DNA of 64,000 bases from Neofusicoccum parvum. Lineage: Eukaryota > Ascomycota > Dothideomycetes > Botryosphaeriales > Botryosphaeriaceae. The stretch's first letter is position 1, and each line of letters begins with the position of its first letter. The notes beneath the pieces are model-generated. The model was not told the DNA's origin, did not search any database, and saw only the letters and a list, made by a program, of their open reading frames with translations. Positions 1 through 9,882 of this stretch are shown piece by piece. The DNA is taken from positions 868,001 to 932,000 of the forward strand of contig CP087217.1 in NCBI GenBank assembly GCA_020912385.1, written 5' to 3'. A program made the translations under genes and the position numbers.

Positions 1-2
1 AC

Positions 3-1805
3 CCGCCAGCGTACGAAGCTCTATCCTACGTCTGGGGTGACCCTACCAAGACTCATTCAATCACCGTAAACGGCAAAGAGGTGGCCGTCACTCGCAATCT
101 TGAATGCGCACTACGCCACCTGCGCCATCCGGACACGCCCCGCCACCTCTGGGTGGATGCTCTCTGTATCAACCAACACGATATCGATGAGCGCGACGAC
201 CAAGTCCTGCACATGGGAGACATCTACCGGTACTGCACCACCGACCTCCTGTGGCTTGGCGCCGACGCCTCGATCCTGACCCAAGGCGCCGCCGCCATGA
301 AGACCATTGGCACCATCACTCAGCTCGAGGAGAAATTCGTTCGCTGGCGGCGCCGCTTCTGTGATTCAGATTCCCCAGAGACCCAGGACCAGCTGCCCAA
401 AGACTGGCAGGAGAGACTCCGCGACCTCTTCCAGACACCGGAAGTGTGGCGGCGTGTTTGGATCATGCAGGAGGTTTCCTTTGCCCCGCGCGTAGTCCTG
501 GTGGCCGGGGACGCGACGATGCCGTGGGAGGACATCGATGCATTCCTGGACGTCGACAGGTACATCGAGAAACACGGCTTCCCGGACGCATTTCACGAGG
601 CCTTCAGCCACGAGTGGAGCCTCAAGACGACCTTCAACAACACACTCGCCCACGCCCAGATCCTCGCGCATCAGCGCCGCATCGTTGCCGCGACGAAGAA
701 GCAGCAGCAGAAGAAGCAGCAGGCCTCAAAGCCCACCCCATCCCAAGCGCACGAAGACGCCTCCTCCCCGGAGCACCCAGACCAAGAAACCCCCACCTCC
801 CTCCTCAACATCCTCGCCCGCTTCCGCTACACCCGCTCAACCGACCCGCGCGACAAGATCTTCGCCCTCCTCTCCCTCACGCCCTCCCCCCTCTCCCTCC
901 GCCCCACCTACCACCTCCCCACCCCCCAAGTCTTCGCCTCCACCGCCCTCGCCCTCATCAACGCCTCCCGCTCCCTCGACCTCCTCTGCCAACCCCCCTG
1001 GCCCCTGTCCTCCCCCTCCCTCCCCACCTGGGTCCCCGACTTCGCCGCCAATCCCAGCCACCGCCCCGCCCTCCTCTTCGCCCAGCGCGCCATCTTCGCC
1101 GCCTCCCCCGCTCCCCTCCTCTCCGCGCAAGTGGACGCGTCGTCCGCGCAGCTGCGGCTCGCCGGCTGGCACGCAGGCGCGCTGCGGGCGGTGCGGTCGC
1201 GCGCGTTTTTCTCGACGGCGGCGCCGTGGGGCCTGCGGCGGCGGTGCAGGCGCGCCCTGGAGTGGATGCCGGATGCGTTGCTGAGGGGGGCTGGGGACCG
1301 GGATGGGGACGGGGATGTGCTTGGGCGGTTCGTCAAGGGGGACGAGGACGAAGAGGGCGGGACGTGGGAGCAGCGGTTCGAGGCGTACTGGCGGACGCTG
1401 CTGGTGGATTGCGTGAGGTACCCGGTGAGGCGGATTGCGGCGGAGGAGGTGGCGGGGACGCTGGCGGAGCTGTTTGGGCGGTGGATGGCCGATCCGCTGG
1501 GGGAGGGCGCGGTGGCGGATCGGGTGGAGGGGAGGCTGGGGATGTGCGATGAGTGGGTGTTTGCGGTGGCGCGGGATGGCGGGTACGCGATGGTGCCGCC
1601 GGAGGCGGAGGTGGGGGATTGCGTTGCGGTGCTCGAGGGGGCGAAGACGCCGGTGGTGTTGAGGAGGGTGGGGTCGGAAGGGGAGTCGGAGAGGCCGCAT
1701 GTGCAGAAGTGGGCGTTTGTGGGGGCGTGCTACGTGCATGGGTTGATGGATGGGGAGGTGGTGGAGAGGGAGGGGTGTAGGAAGACAGATTTTGTTCTTG
1801 TGTAA
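3..1805 (+). CDS. HET-domain (heterokaryon incompatibility) protein, 5'-truncated by window edge
   Basis: The reading frame is open from the first bases, so the true start lies outside the window; about 600 residues are visible and the 3' end is complete. HET-domain hallmarks are present in order: YEALSYVWGD (visible residues about 4-13), LWVDALCINQ (about 49-58) and RRVWIMQEV (about 148-156). HET domains are found in proteins that trigger cell death after fusion of incompatible fungal individuals. A Lys/Gln-rich insert (visible residues about 230-265) precedes a DPRDKIFALLSL block typical of the region after the domain. The C-terminus has the common YVHGLMDGEVVE block of HET proteins. The sense strand is strikingly C-rich to about position 1130 and G-rich afterwards. 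The family assignment is firm; recognition specificity cannot be read from sequence. Confidence 0.93.
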   Translation, partial: PPAYEALSYVWGDPTKTHSITVNGKEVAVTRNLECALRHLRHPDTPRHLWVDALCINQHDIDERDDQVLHMGDIYRYCTTDLLWLGADASILTQGAAAMKTIGTITQLEEKFVRWRRRFCDSDSPETQDQLPKDWQERLRDLFQTPEVWRRVWIMQEVSFAPRVVLVAGDATMPWEDIDAFLDVDRYIEKHGFPDAFHEAFSHEWSLKTTFNNTLAHAQILAHQRRIVAATKKQQQKKQQASKPTPSQAHEDASSPEHPDQETPTSLLNILARFRYTRSTDPRDKIFALLSLTPSPLSLRPTYHLPTPQVFASTALALINASRSLDLLCQPPWPLSSPSLPTWVPDFAANPSHRPALLFAQRAIFAASPAPLLSAQVDASSAQLRLAGWHAGALRAVRSRAFFSTAAPWGLRRRCRRALEWMPDALLRGAGDRDGDGDVLGRFVKGDEDEEGGTWEQRFEAYWRTLLVDCVRYPVRRIAAEEVAGTLAELFGRWMADPLGEGAVADRVEGRLGMCDEWVFAVARDGGYAMVPPEAEVGDCVAVLEGAKTPVVLRRVGSEGESERPHVQKWAFVGACYVHGLMDGEVVEREGCRKTDFVLV

Positions 1806-2401
1806 GTGATGGTCATCGTTCACGGCTTCAGTGGCTCGGTGGTGCCGCGAGGAGCGAGTACCGGATGGAGCAAGCAGGCACAAGAGCAGTTATCATATTT
1901 ATTAGGTGCGATCAGAAAGGAATGGATTCATTCAGAGCTCTAGGTTCTGGGAAGGAACGGGGGCCTCTGGATATATTTGGACCTCCAGTAGGCAGATGGC
2001 TGGTCTGCACGAACTCTGAAAGGAAATTCACAACGTCTCTAGAGAGAGTACCTACATAAAGAGCTCCATGGAATTCGAGTCAATGACGAATGCAAGGATT
2101 GCTAAGGGTGTGATCCGCACTGGGCACCCTGATGTATCCCTCGAAAACGTCACCTCTACAGTCCAATCAGATACAGTCCGGTATTTTATAGTCGTCACGA
2201 ACCCCATCGTTCACACCCAAACGCTTACGAAAGCTATTTGAATAGCAGGCAAAATTCTGGTGCTGAACAAAAGGTATCTGTCACCCGTTGCCTCATCTAC
2301 CTTCCTCCACCTTACTAGTAAACAGATCTTAGTTTGAAGATATCTGAACCTTGACTAGCGGAACTTCACGCCAGATAAATAAAGCATCATCGTCGTCTTG
2401 C
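1806..2401. other. intergenic, convergent 3' ends
   Basis: This stretch lies between the stop codons of two convergent genes. It is AT-richer than its neighbours. I see no credible gene, repeat or RNA in it. Confidence 0.6.
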
Positions 2402-4398
2402 TTAGTGTTCACAGAAGAAAAAGGTATCCTGCAATCGAGTCAGCTAAACAACCAGCAATTTGCTTGCGGAAAAACTTACCTCCTCCATCGCTTGGTTCAC
2501 ATCATCCGTAACCCTACCCCGCTCTTCCATGAGCCTCTCCCGCATCTCCAGTGCCTCACCCCAAGAGAAGGGAAAGTCCTCGACGGAATCGATGATGTTC
2601 TGGAAGAGCTCCTCAGGCAGTGCGGCGAAGCGGTCCACCTTCCTCACCTCCTCGGCCCACCAGTCCTTGCGCTGCGGTGGCACGTTGGCCGTCGAGAGGA
2701 TGGGGACGTGCGGATCGACCAAGAACATGGCCAGGATCTTGCGGTGGCCGGGCTTGGTGGGGTCGGCGAGACGGAACGGCTGCACCTGGTGCTGCATGAC
2801 GTTCGGGAAGGCGAGGAGGCGGCCTTGGCGGGTGAGGACCCGGCCCAGGTCCTGGATGGTCGCTGCTTCATTCTCGATGCCGTAGAATTCCAGGGCCGAC
2901 GACCATTCGTTCTGAAGACTGTCAGCTTGGACCGCGAACGGCTGTGTAGTGTGGCTGCTCACCTGCTGGGGCCGCATGACCATGGCTTCTGCGTCGACGG
3001 ATTGACGGAAGCCGAGGAAGCTGTCGGTCACATTCTCACTGTCGTAGTAGTAGATGGCTGTCGCGCAGATATGCTCGTTCAGCGCGCCCTCGACATGCCA
3101 ATTGCTGGCGGAATACTCTGGCTTCTCGGGTGTTAGGTGGATGTTGGCAAGCTTGAAGATGACCTGAAGTCCCGAGGCTTTGAAGTCGGACTTTAGATCA
3201 ATAGCTCTAGCTCCTGGAGCCTGCAGCGTCTCACTGAGTGGCTTGAATGACCCGGGTTCGGGCTGCTCCAGGACTCGGTTGCCCTCCCACCAGTCTCTGT
3301 AGTCATCGCCGAAACCATGCTCCTCTGCCCATTCTCTATCGTCCATTTCCTCGTCGCTTCTAGCGTCATTTCCCATATCGTCAGAGTCATCTATAGCGGG
3401 TCGATTCCATTTCACACCCTCTGGCAGTACCCAGTCCTCATCGCTAGTGCCCTCAATGTTGATGCGAATCCGGCTGTGAAACCAAGACAGACATTCATTC
3501 CACAGCGGGATCGACTTATCCACAAACTGTTCGAGAATCTCGTACAGTCCATCGTGTGTCCGAGGGTGGAGATTGTTGATGTAGCTGGCAATAGTAGGCC
3601 GTCCATCCTCGGCAAAGTCAATCTGGGTGGGAAGCCACTGGTAGTTTCCCCACGGCTTCATAGATGACGAGGGGTTTCCCCAAGAAACGTCCTTCGAGAA
3701 CTCTGTATCATCTAAGCCATGTTCAGGAATGACTTCCCCAAGTCCTATGGATCGAGCGCAGTCTTTGAGAGGAACGCGTCCAGACGGAAGTGCGCGCGAG
3801 CGTCCATACACAACGGGGAATAGGGAAGGGTGGACTAAATCGAGAACTTTCTGATCAGACCCAGGATGCCAGTCCTTGTAGCGGTCCGGAACATCTTCCA
3901 ACGGGCGGACTCCCTTCAGAAGCGACTGCCTGAGTGACTCGGGGACGGCTGAATCGGACTTGACGACAGTTGCCTCGGCATCCATGACGGCCACAAGGCC
4001 CTTCTCCTCGTAGGTGGCGGCCTTTTCCCGGAGCTCGGACATGCACTAGAAGTGAGGTCAATGTCAAGAAGCGGGTTTCTCGGAGAGTGACATACATAGT
4101 CGAACATGGGGTTGGAAAGGAAGTCATCCTGGCTGGTTTGGTCATATCGGCAGGCCTCCGACTTCCACTTGGAGACTATTTGGTCGTCGAATACCTTGCG
4201 GTGCCATTCTGGCTTGTCTGTGATCAGGGTGATGAAATCAAGCATGCGTCGCTCGCGCACAGTAACGCCATCGCTGGCGAAGAAGTCGGCAATGGCGTGG
4301 GGAAAGCGTTCACTGTTGTTCTCACGGCTCCAGTCCAACAAGGTGTCGACGGGCAAGCCGAAGCCCGGCAGAGTAATTCGAGTGTTCGACTGAGCCAT
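2402..4398 (-). CDS. DUF4246 family protein
   Basis: Four exons are inferred: 4398-4096, 4045-2963, 2911-2480 and 2428-2402, with introns of 50, 51 and 51 nt. The product is about 614 residues and ends in TFFFCEH. The second intron (2962-2912) is a multiple of three without a stop; it is called because it has GTGAGC, a CTGAC branch site and CAG. The start is the ATG before AQSNTRITLPGFGLP; an upstream in-frame ATG at 4506 would add 36 residues. Conserved DUF4246 blocks include the YGRSRALPSGRV, NYQWLPTQIDF and NWHVEGALNEHICATA segments. The family has no established biochemistry that I know of. An HxE (about 418/420), distal His (about 503) and Arg (about 519) are spaced as in Fe(II)/2-oxoglutarate dioxygenases, which is my inference. 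An acidic low-complexity stretch lies near residues 320-345. Confidence 0.88.
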
Positions 4399-5363
4399 TG
4401 GACGGGTGGAAGTGCTGTGCGAACTCACGTTGGGGGCGGGTGGTGTTTTATCTGGACGCTGGAGGGCTGCTGGGTCAGGGATGCGCCTCGCTAAGCTAGG
4501 CAACAAACGCTAACCAGGCAGGCACCGTGGCTCCCCAGGCACCAGGCGCACACCATTCGAAGACTAGGCGAGCTTTCGCTAATCGCTGTAGCTGCTGAAA
4601 GACCATATGGCCCTCGGCTGACGGCAGTGCTTCCAGCATCAGTAGAGTTGAGCATTCTTCTCCGCCTGAACATTAGCGCTTCCGTTGTAGGAAAGGCGCA
4701 GTTGTCGCGCTAAACGGCTGTGGGGAACACGCGTCTTCCGCTCATTCTTCATCGTCTGTCGACAAGCCCCTTAAAGTAGATGTTGTAGCTTTGAGGTTGG
4801 GTTCAGGAACTGGGCCCCAGACATTCCCACGAACCTACATCCAGGTCCAGCGTTGAACGCAATTTAGTGTACGCTGCTGTGCTGTAGTGTTTAGATGCTT
4901 GCAAGCAACCCTATTATGGAGAGTGAGATAGTGGAAACTTTCAGAGAAATATGGGCGCAACCTGAATGTAAACGGAATTGTAGAGGGATAAATTTCACCG
5001 CAACCGTTAGGTATCTCAATATACGGCCACACACAACCTTCACATCAAGCGGCAAGAGCCCAAAAACAAGGAATTCAACGTAAAGATCACATTAACCCGC
5101 GCCGAGCCAACCGATTCTACCGCGCCGGGGACTTGTACATCATGCATGACGGATTTAAAATGGGTAATTTTGGACCATAGACTTTCGGTGCTAACAGACT
5201 CCAAAAAGGGCAAAAAGGTGAAGCCAAGACGGTAAAAAGCCCGGGCATTCTTGAATTGAACTTGAAGAGCCGCGGAGAAGGTAATTTGGCGTTGCTCGTG
5301 TCCCGTTGGCTCGTCGAATTGAATACGTGCCGGCGATGGCGGTATTTCCCGGAGGTGTATCGA
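4399..5363. other. intergenic: 5' flank of the DUF4246 gene, 3' flank of the GDP-mannose transporter gene
   Basis: This holds the upstream region of the DUF4246 gene and the 3' flank of the transporter, both on the minus strand. No gene or repeat is supported here; short open frames look random. Confidence 0.5.
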
Positions 5364-6650
5364 CTACGCCTTGAGACCGTCCCGCATGCTCTGGCTGCTG
5401 GCGCTCATGGGCACGCTGGTGGTGGGCAGGGCCTCGGTCTTGCTGGCGTTCTGCCTGACCTTCGCGATGGCGTAGACGATACCACTGACGAATCCAATGA
5501 AGATAGCGCTGACGGAGCCGAAGGTGACCGGGGCATCAAAGAAGACCAGACCGCTGACGGCGATGGGGAGCTTGTTGAGGGCGCCAACCATGGAGTAGGT
5601 GGTGGAGGAGGTGACACGGACGCACCAAGCCGAAGTGTAGGAAATGAAGATGGTTGAGAGACCGGAGAAGACCATGGAGAGAATGATCGAGGTACGGTTC
5701 TCGGAGGGGAAGTTCTTGTCCAGGTTGGCATTGGACCAGTCCTCAACGAAAAGGGAGGATACGAGCAGGATCGGGATGGAGAGGAAGTTGTTGTAGAACA
5801 TGGCTGGGAGAGGCGTTAGCAGACTTTAACGGGCAATTGGGGCAGGAAACGTACTGTCGAAGTCCTTGAAGTTGGTGAGCTTGATGCGCTTACGCATGCC
5901 CAGAACATAGGTGGCGCTGCAGAAGCAGTTGAACAACATCCACATGTAACCAGCGTTCAGAGTGGAAATCTTGTCCGACGCCTCCGAGCTACCACCACCG
6001 TAGCTGGCCAGCGCGTGCTGGATGTCGGCCCAGGCAGCGACGACGGAGCTCAGAACCATGAGACCGAACGACAGCAGGGCCATGGGGGTAACGGTGCCAC
6101 CAAACCAGAGCACCTCGCCGTATGCGATCAGGATAATTGTCAAGTTCTTGAAAATGGTGTAGACGGGGATGGACAGGAACTTCAGGGCCTTGGTGCTCGT
6201 GTAGATCATGCCGATAAGAAGGATGGTGATGGGAAGCCCTGGTCTACGTCAGCAGCAGTATGGCTGGAGGGGTGGTGGGCGGCTCACATTTCTTGGCCTC
6301 CTCGGTCTTAAAATCGCGGTAGGAGATGACCTTGAAGGTCTTGAGACTCTGAATGGCAATGATGCACACGACAGACTGCGCGCAGGGTCAGCAATGCGGG
6401 CTGGGCGGGACGGGCGGCGGAACGGACGCACCTGCACGCAAAGCAGGAAAAAGTTGAGGTTGAAGCCGCTGCCTGACAAGACATATTTGTTCGTGACGGT
6501 CATCAGAATGGAGCTGCCGCAATACGCCAGCACGGGCAGCACTGGGTTGCCGGAGATGCCTGCGGACGACATGGCGGGCGTGGGGGTGGACGAGCGGACG
6601 GGTTTGGAGTCGAGGTCGAGGTTGAGGTCGCGCTTCTTGTCGTCGGCCAT
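5364..6650 (-). CDS. GMT1: GDP-mannose transporter (Vrg4/GmtA type), Golgi
   Basis: The product imports GDP-mannose into the Golgi lumen in exchange for GMP, feeding mannosylation of proteins and lipids. Exons are 6650-6432, 6375-6288, 6238-5855 and 5803-5364 (introns 56, 49 and 51 nt), giving 376 residues, close to the usual 380 of the family. A charged cytosolic N-terminus is followed by about ten hydrophobic segments. The nucleotide-sugar signature GALNK is at about residues 304-308, followed by [12 protein letters not shown]. The first segment ([15 protein letters not shown]) is also family-typical. It is divergent from the thioredoxin-fold gene, with 628 bp between the start codons. Confidence 0.96.
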
Positions 6651-7278
6651 GGAGCGAAAGAAGGCGCTCGGGGCTTGGGGGAGATCGCAGCTGCGCGGTC
6701 GGTGCGGGCTGCGCGGAAGAGGCTGTAAGGGGTTGGAGTCCTAAGATTCCACCGGCGCGTCGGAAAGCCTATTGGAGGACCGCGACGCGACAAACGCCCA
6801 GGGCAGGAGGGAGCGCGCGCGGAGAGAGGCCAAGGAGCGGGAGCGCGACAGACCGGCCAGGGACTCGAATGAAGGCGACGATGGCAGGGCAGACACGGCG
6901 AGCTGTGGGTGTTCACCACGTTAAATTTCACGAACGGGCTACGTAGACCCCCGAAGTGTGGCGCAGGCTGACAGACCCATCAGCGCGCTGCTTGGCCGGC
7001 CCAGCGCCGCACCACCCGCGTCGCCGCGCGGCAGCGGTTCAATCCTTCGCGAGCCACAGTCACGAAGTGCAGTCGCACGCGCACACCAGCCCGTGTCTGC
7101 GGCATTGGCGCGCAGCGAGACGGCGGCGGCGGAGAGTTGTGGCGGTCGCTAGCGCCCGCGATTGACAGGAGGCAGCCCCTCGGCGGACCCGCCTGCCGCC
7201 TGCGCCCACGCTGACGCCTGTCGTCGGCGCTGCAGCGAAGCCAGGTCAATGTCGTGAACACCCCCCGCGCCCGCCACC
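6651..7278. promoter_or_regulatory. divergent promoter region, GMT1 / Plp1-like gene
   Basis: This GC-rich region separates two oppositely oriented start codons and must carry both promoters and 5' leaders. No specific factor site is claimed. Confidence 0.5.
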
Positions 7279-7963
7279 ATGTCCCACATCGACGCCAAGG
7301 TCGCTGCCATCGTCGACAAGGACCGCGACTCCGACGACGAGGATGCCCTGATCGCCGAGCTCGAGGCCGACGACTCGCTCGACGGCCTGCGCGAGCAGCG
7401 CCTGCAGCAGCTCCACGCCGAGTTCACCCGCGCGAAGCAGATGCGCAGCTCCGAGCATGGCACCTACCAGGAGGTCAAGGAGGAGAAGGCCCTGATGGAC
7501 ATCACCACCTCGACCAAGCTGTGCGTCGTGCACTTTTTCCACGCCGACTTCAATCGCTGCCGCATCATGGACGGCCACATCGAGGTACAACTGCTCTGAG
7601 GCGACGAAGCAATGCTGCTATGGTGTGTGCTAACGTTGCACCCGCCAGACGCTCGCTCCCAAGCACTTCGACACCCGATTCCTGCGCATCAACGTCGACA
7701 ACGCCCCCTTCCTCGTGACGAAGCTCAAGGTCCAGGTCCTCCCCTGCGTCATTGCATTTGTCGATGGCCAAGGTGTTGATCGCATTGTTGGCTTCGAGGG
7801 CCTTGGCTATGGGTCGGACAAATTCACGACAAACGATCTGGAGAGACGTCTTCTGCAGTGCGGCGTCCTAGTGCGTGAGAAGATGGTTGAGGGGGAGAGC
7901 GCTGCGCGAAAGCGGGCTGCCGCCAAGGCGGAAGAGGAATTTGACGATGACGATTGGGACTGA
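7279..7963 (+). CDS. PLP1: phosducin-like thioredoxin-fold protein (TXNDC9 / Plp1 homologue)
   Basis: Two exons (7279-7584 and 7649-7963; a 64-nt intron with a GCTAACG branch site) encode 206 residues. The N-terminus is an acidic, helical phosducin-like arm (EDALIAELEADDSLDGLREQ). The thioredoxin fold follows, with VVHFFHADFNRCRIMDGHIE in place of a CxxC redox site and the LRINVDNAPFLVTKLKVQVLPC strand pair with its cis-proline. The acidic tail ends EEEFDDDDWD. Family members act as CCT/TRiC co-chaperones for tubulin and actin folding. Only one Cys stands at the redox position, so oxidoreductase activity is unlikely. Length and architecture match yeast Plp1 and human TXNDC9. Confidence 0.92.
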
Positions 7964-9061
7964 GGGCAGCGGAAACCACAGAATATCTTTCCTTGTGCAG
8001 CGGCCCGCCACTCAGCCGAAGCCCGCGGCCGTAATGGAGGGTAGTTGCATCCCGCAAGACGGCCACAACGTAGGGCGTTTGCAGTGAAGACGACATCTCG
8101 GTCAGTCGGGCGATGATCTCTCGTATCAGCCGATACCGCGGCAAGATGCAGCGTCCCCTCCGCAAAAGCAGGTGCTTATAGGCCCCGATTTCTGGACCTA
8201 CTGCTGAAAGCGTGGATCAGACCTAGGAATGATTCATGCCGGCCTTTCCAGCACTTCTGTCGAGCGGTCGACTGCCCAAGTGAAACCTGCATCGGGAGAC
8301 CCAAAAGAAAGCACAAGGAATTTTGGAAATATAACGAGTTAGCAGCCATGTATCTTCAACCGGCAGCCACAGTCTTTTGCTTCGGCGAATTGGGCCGCTC
8401 CTGTTGCGCAAGTGACCAATTCGAGAGTGCTGAAGATGAGGAACAGAGACATAATCAACGCCACCATCCAACCTCATTGCACTTGTCTTGGGTGAGCATT
8501 ATGCAGCTATAATGCACTAGTGGGTACCGTTTACTTTCTTTCAAGGATATCATGCATCAGGTACCGAAAACACCGTTTGACGCCTAGCGAGAAAAAGAAA
8601 AGAGAAATGAGGACCATTTGCCAAAAGAAAGGCCACTAAAGCCGCTGAAGGAAAAGACGAAGCGTTGCCGCTTGGATCAATCTACTAAGAAATGAAAAGA
8701 GCTGGAGAAAATAACGCCGCCCGGTTTCCAACACCGAAGTCAATCTCAAACGAGACGGTTCCACGGGAAGGCAAGATGAGATTTGTGCAACCTCACCGCA
8801 TCCAGAAACCCCACGACCCCTGTTCGATTCGTCTGTCACCCATCACAGCCGAAGACCTTCCCTGCTCGTCACCTCCACTTGCTGCCAGCTGCCAGTCCAC
8901 CGCCATCAAACGCCAAAATGCGCCACCGTTGCGAGGGCCGCTCCATCGCTGCACAGCAAACGGTCCTGCCGCTGATGGCTGCAGCCACCGATTCATGCAT
9001 GCCATACTGTTCTCCTCCGCCCGCCCATACCCTTGCTCTTTCACTTCCCCGAGAACGCTCC
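7964..9061. other. intergenic, convergent 3' ends
   Basis: This lies between the stop codons of the Plp1-like gene and the DUF3602 gene. Short open frames are present, but none shows a domain or convincing codon use. Confidence 0.5.
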
Positions 9062-9775
9062 TCAGAAGCGCCACATACTCCGATGGCTCCTCAGAAACCT
9101 CCGCTCCTGCCCATCCACGCCCCCAGCCCGCACCGCCGGCCCCTTCTCCCCAGGCGCGGCCAGCACCTCCCTCCCCCTCGAAAACGTCTGCTCCAACCTC
9201 CTCCTCAGCACATCCAGCGCCCCATACGGCAGCGGCTCATTGCTGTAATACGCACACCCACCCACCTCCTCCACCTCATCCCCACCTTCCCATTCCCCCC
9301 TCCTCCCCGCCGCCACAATCTCCTCCTCCCCCTCCTCCACCCTCCCCCCCAACACCCCCGCGCTCCTCCGCGCCCGCAGCCCGCCCCTCCCCTCCCTGCA
9401 CCTAAAGTTCCCCGCCCCGCCGATGCCGACGTGGAACGCGGCGCGGGCGTCGACGCGCATGTCGACGACGGCGCGCGACCGGGCCAGCTCGGCGGCGAGG
9501 CCGAGCTCGTCGCCGCGCGACACGGCGTGCACGTTGCCGGCGCCGCCGATGCCGGTCTTGCAGCAGGTGCGGGGCGCGACGACGAGCAGCGGCGACGGTG
9601 GGCGGTCGGCTGCTGCGGTGGGGGTGACAGGCGGGATGGAGGAGGTTTTGTGCCAGTTGCCGGCGCCGCCGATGCCGGTGCGGGTGTAGGTTGGTTGGTG
9701 TTTTGGGGGTGGGGGCGGGGAGGTGAGGAGGAGGGAGGAGGAGCTGCTGGTCGAGGAGCTGGTGGAGGGGCGCAT
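9062..9775 (-). CDS. DUF3602 / Par32-like protein with three GIGGAGN repeats
   Basis: The single exon encodes 237 residues. After a Ser-rich start (SSSTSSSSS) and a proline run it carries three copies of GIGGAGN at residues 34-40, 75-81 and 117-123, spaced about 41 residues apart and followed by W, V or F. This glycine motif is the signature of the fungal DUF3602 family, which includes yeast Par32, a rapamycin-responsive phosphoprotein that inhibits Mep1/Mep3 ammonium transporters. The C-terminal part (YYSNEPLPYGALDVLRRRLEQTF) is acidic to basic and helical. The Ser/Pro-rich linkers would suit phosphorylation, but that is inferred. No signal peptide or membrane segment is visible. The sense strand is C-rich in the first half and G-rich in the second. 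Confidence 0.85.
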   Translation of the reverse strand: MRPSTSSSTSSSSSLLLTSPPPPPKHQPTYTRTGIGGAGNWHKTSSIPPVTPTAAADRPPSPLLVVAPRTCCKTGIGGAGNVHAVSRGDELGLAAELARSRAVVDMRVDARAAFHVGIGGAGNFRCREGRGGLRARRSAGVLGGRVEEGEEEIVAAGRRGEWEGGDEVEEVGGCAYYSNEPLPYGALDVLRRRLEQTFSRGREVLAAPGEKGPAVRAGGVDGQERRFLRSHRSMWRF

Positions 9776-9861
9776 TTTTGGGGTGGTGTGGTGGGGAGGC
9801 TCTGGTGTGTGGTGCAGATAGAAAAGGAGAGGTTGGCGAATTGATTGTCTTTCTCAGTGAC

Positions 9862-9882
9862 GAGAGAGAGAGAGAGAGAGAG
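9862..9882. repeat. GA/CT dinucleotide microsatellite
   Basis: About ten GA units lie 87 bp upstream of the DUF3602 start codon. On that gene's sense strand this is a pyrimidine (CT) tract, a common feature just upstream of fungal transcription starts. Confidence 0.9.

Noticed and set aside
837..1883. 348-codon minus-strand open frame opposite the first HET gene
   Set aside because: It is antisense to a clear HET protein and results from the strong C/G skew.
6956..7060. tRNA-like B box (GGTTCAATCC)
   Set aside because: No matching A box, acceptor stem or anticodon arm at the right spacing.
8783..9844. 353-codon plus-strand open frame
   Set aside because: It is the antisense shadow of the DUF3602 gene; proline/histidine-rich low-complexity translation.
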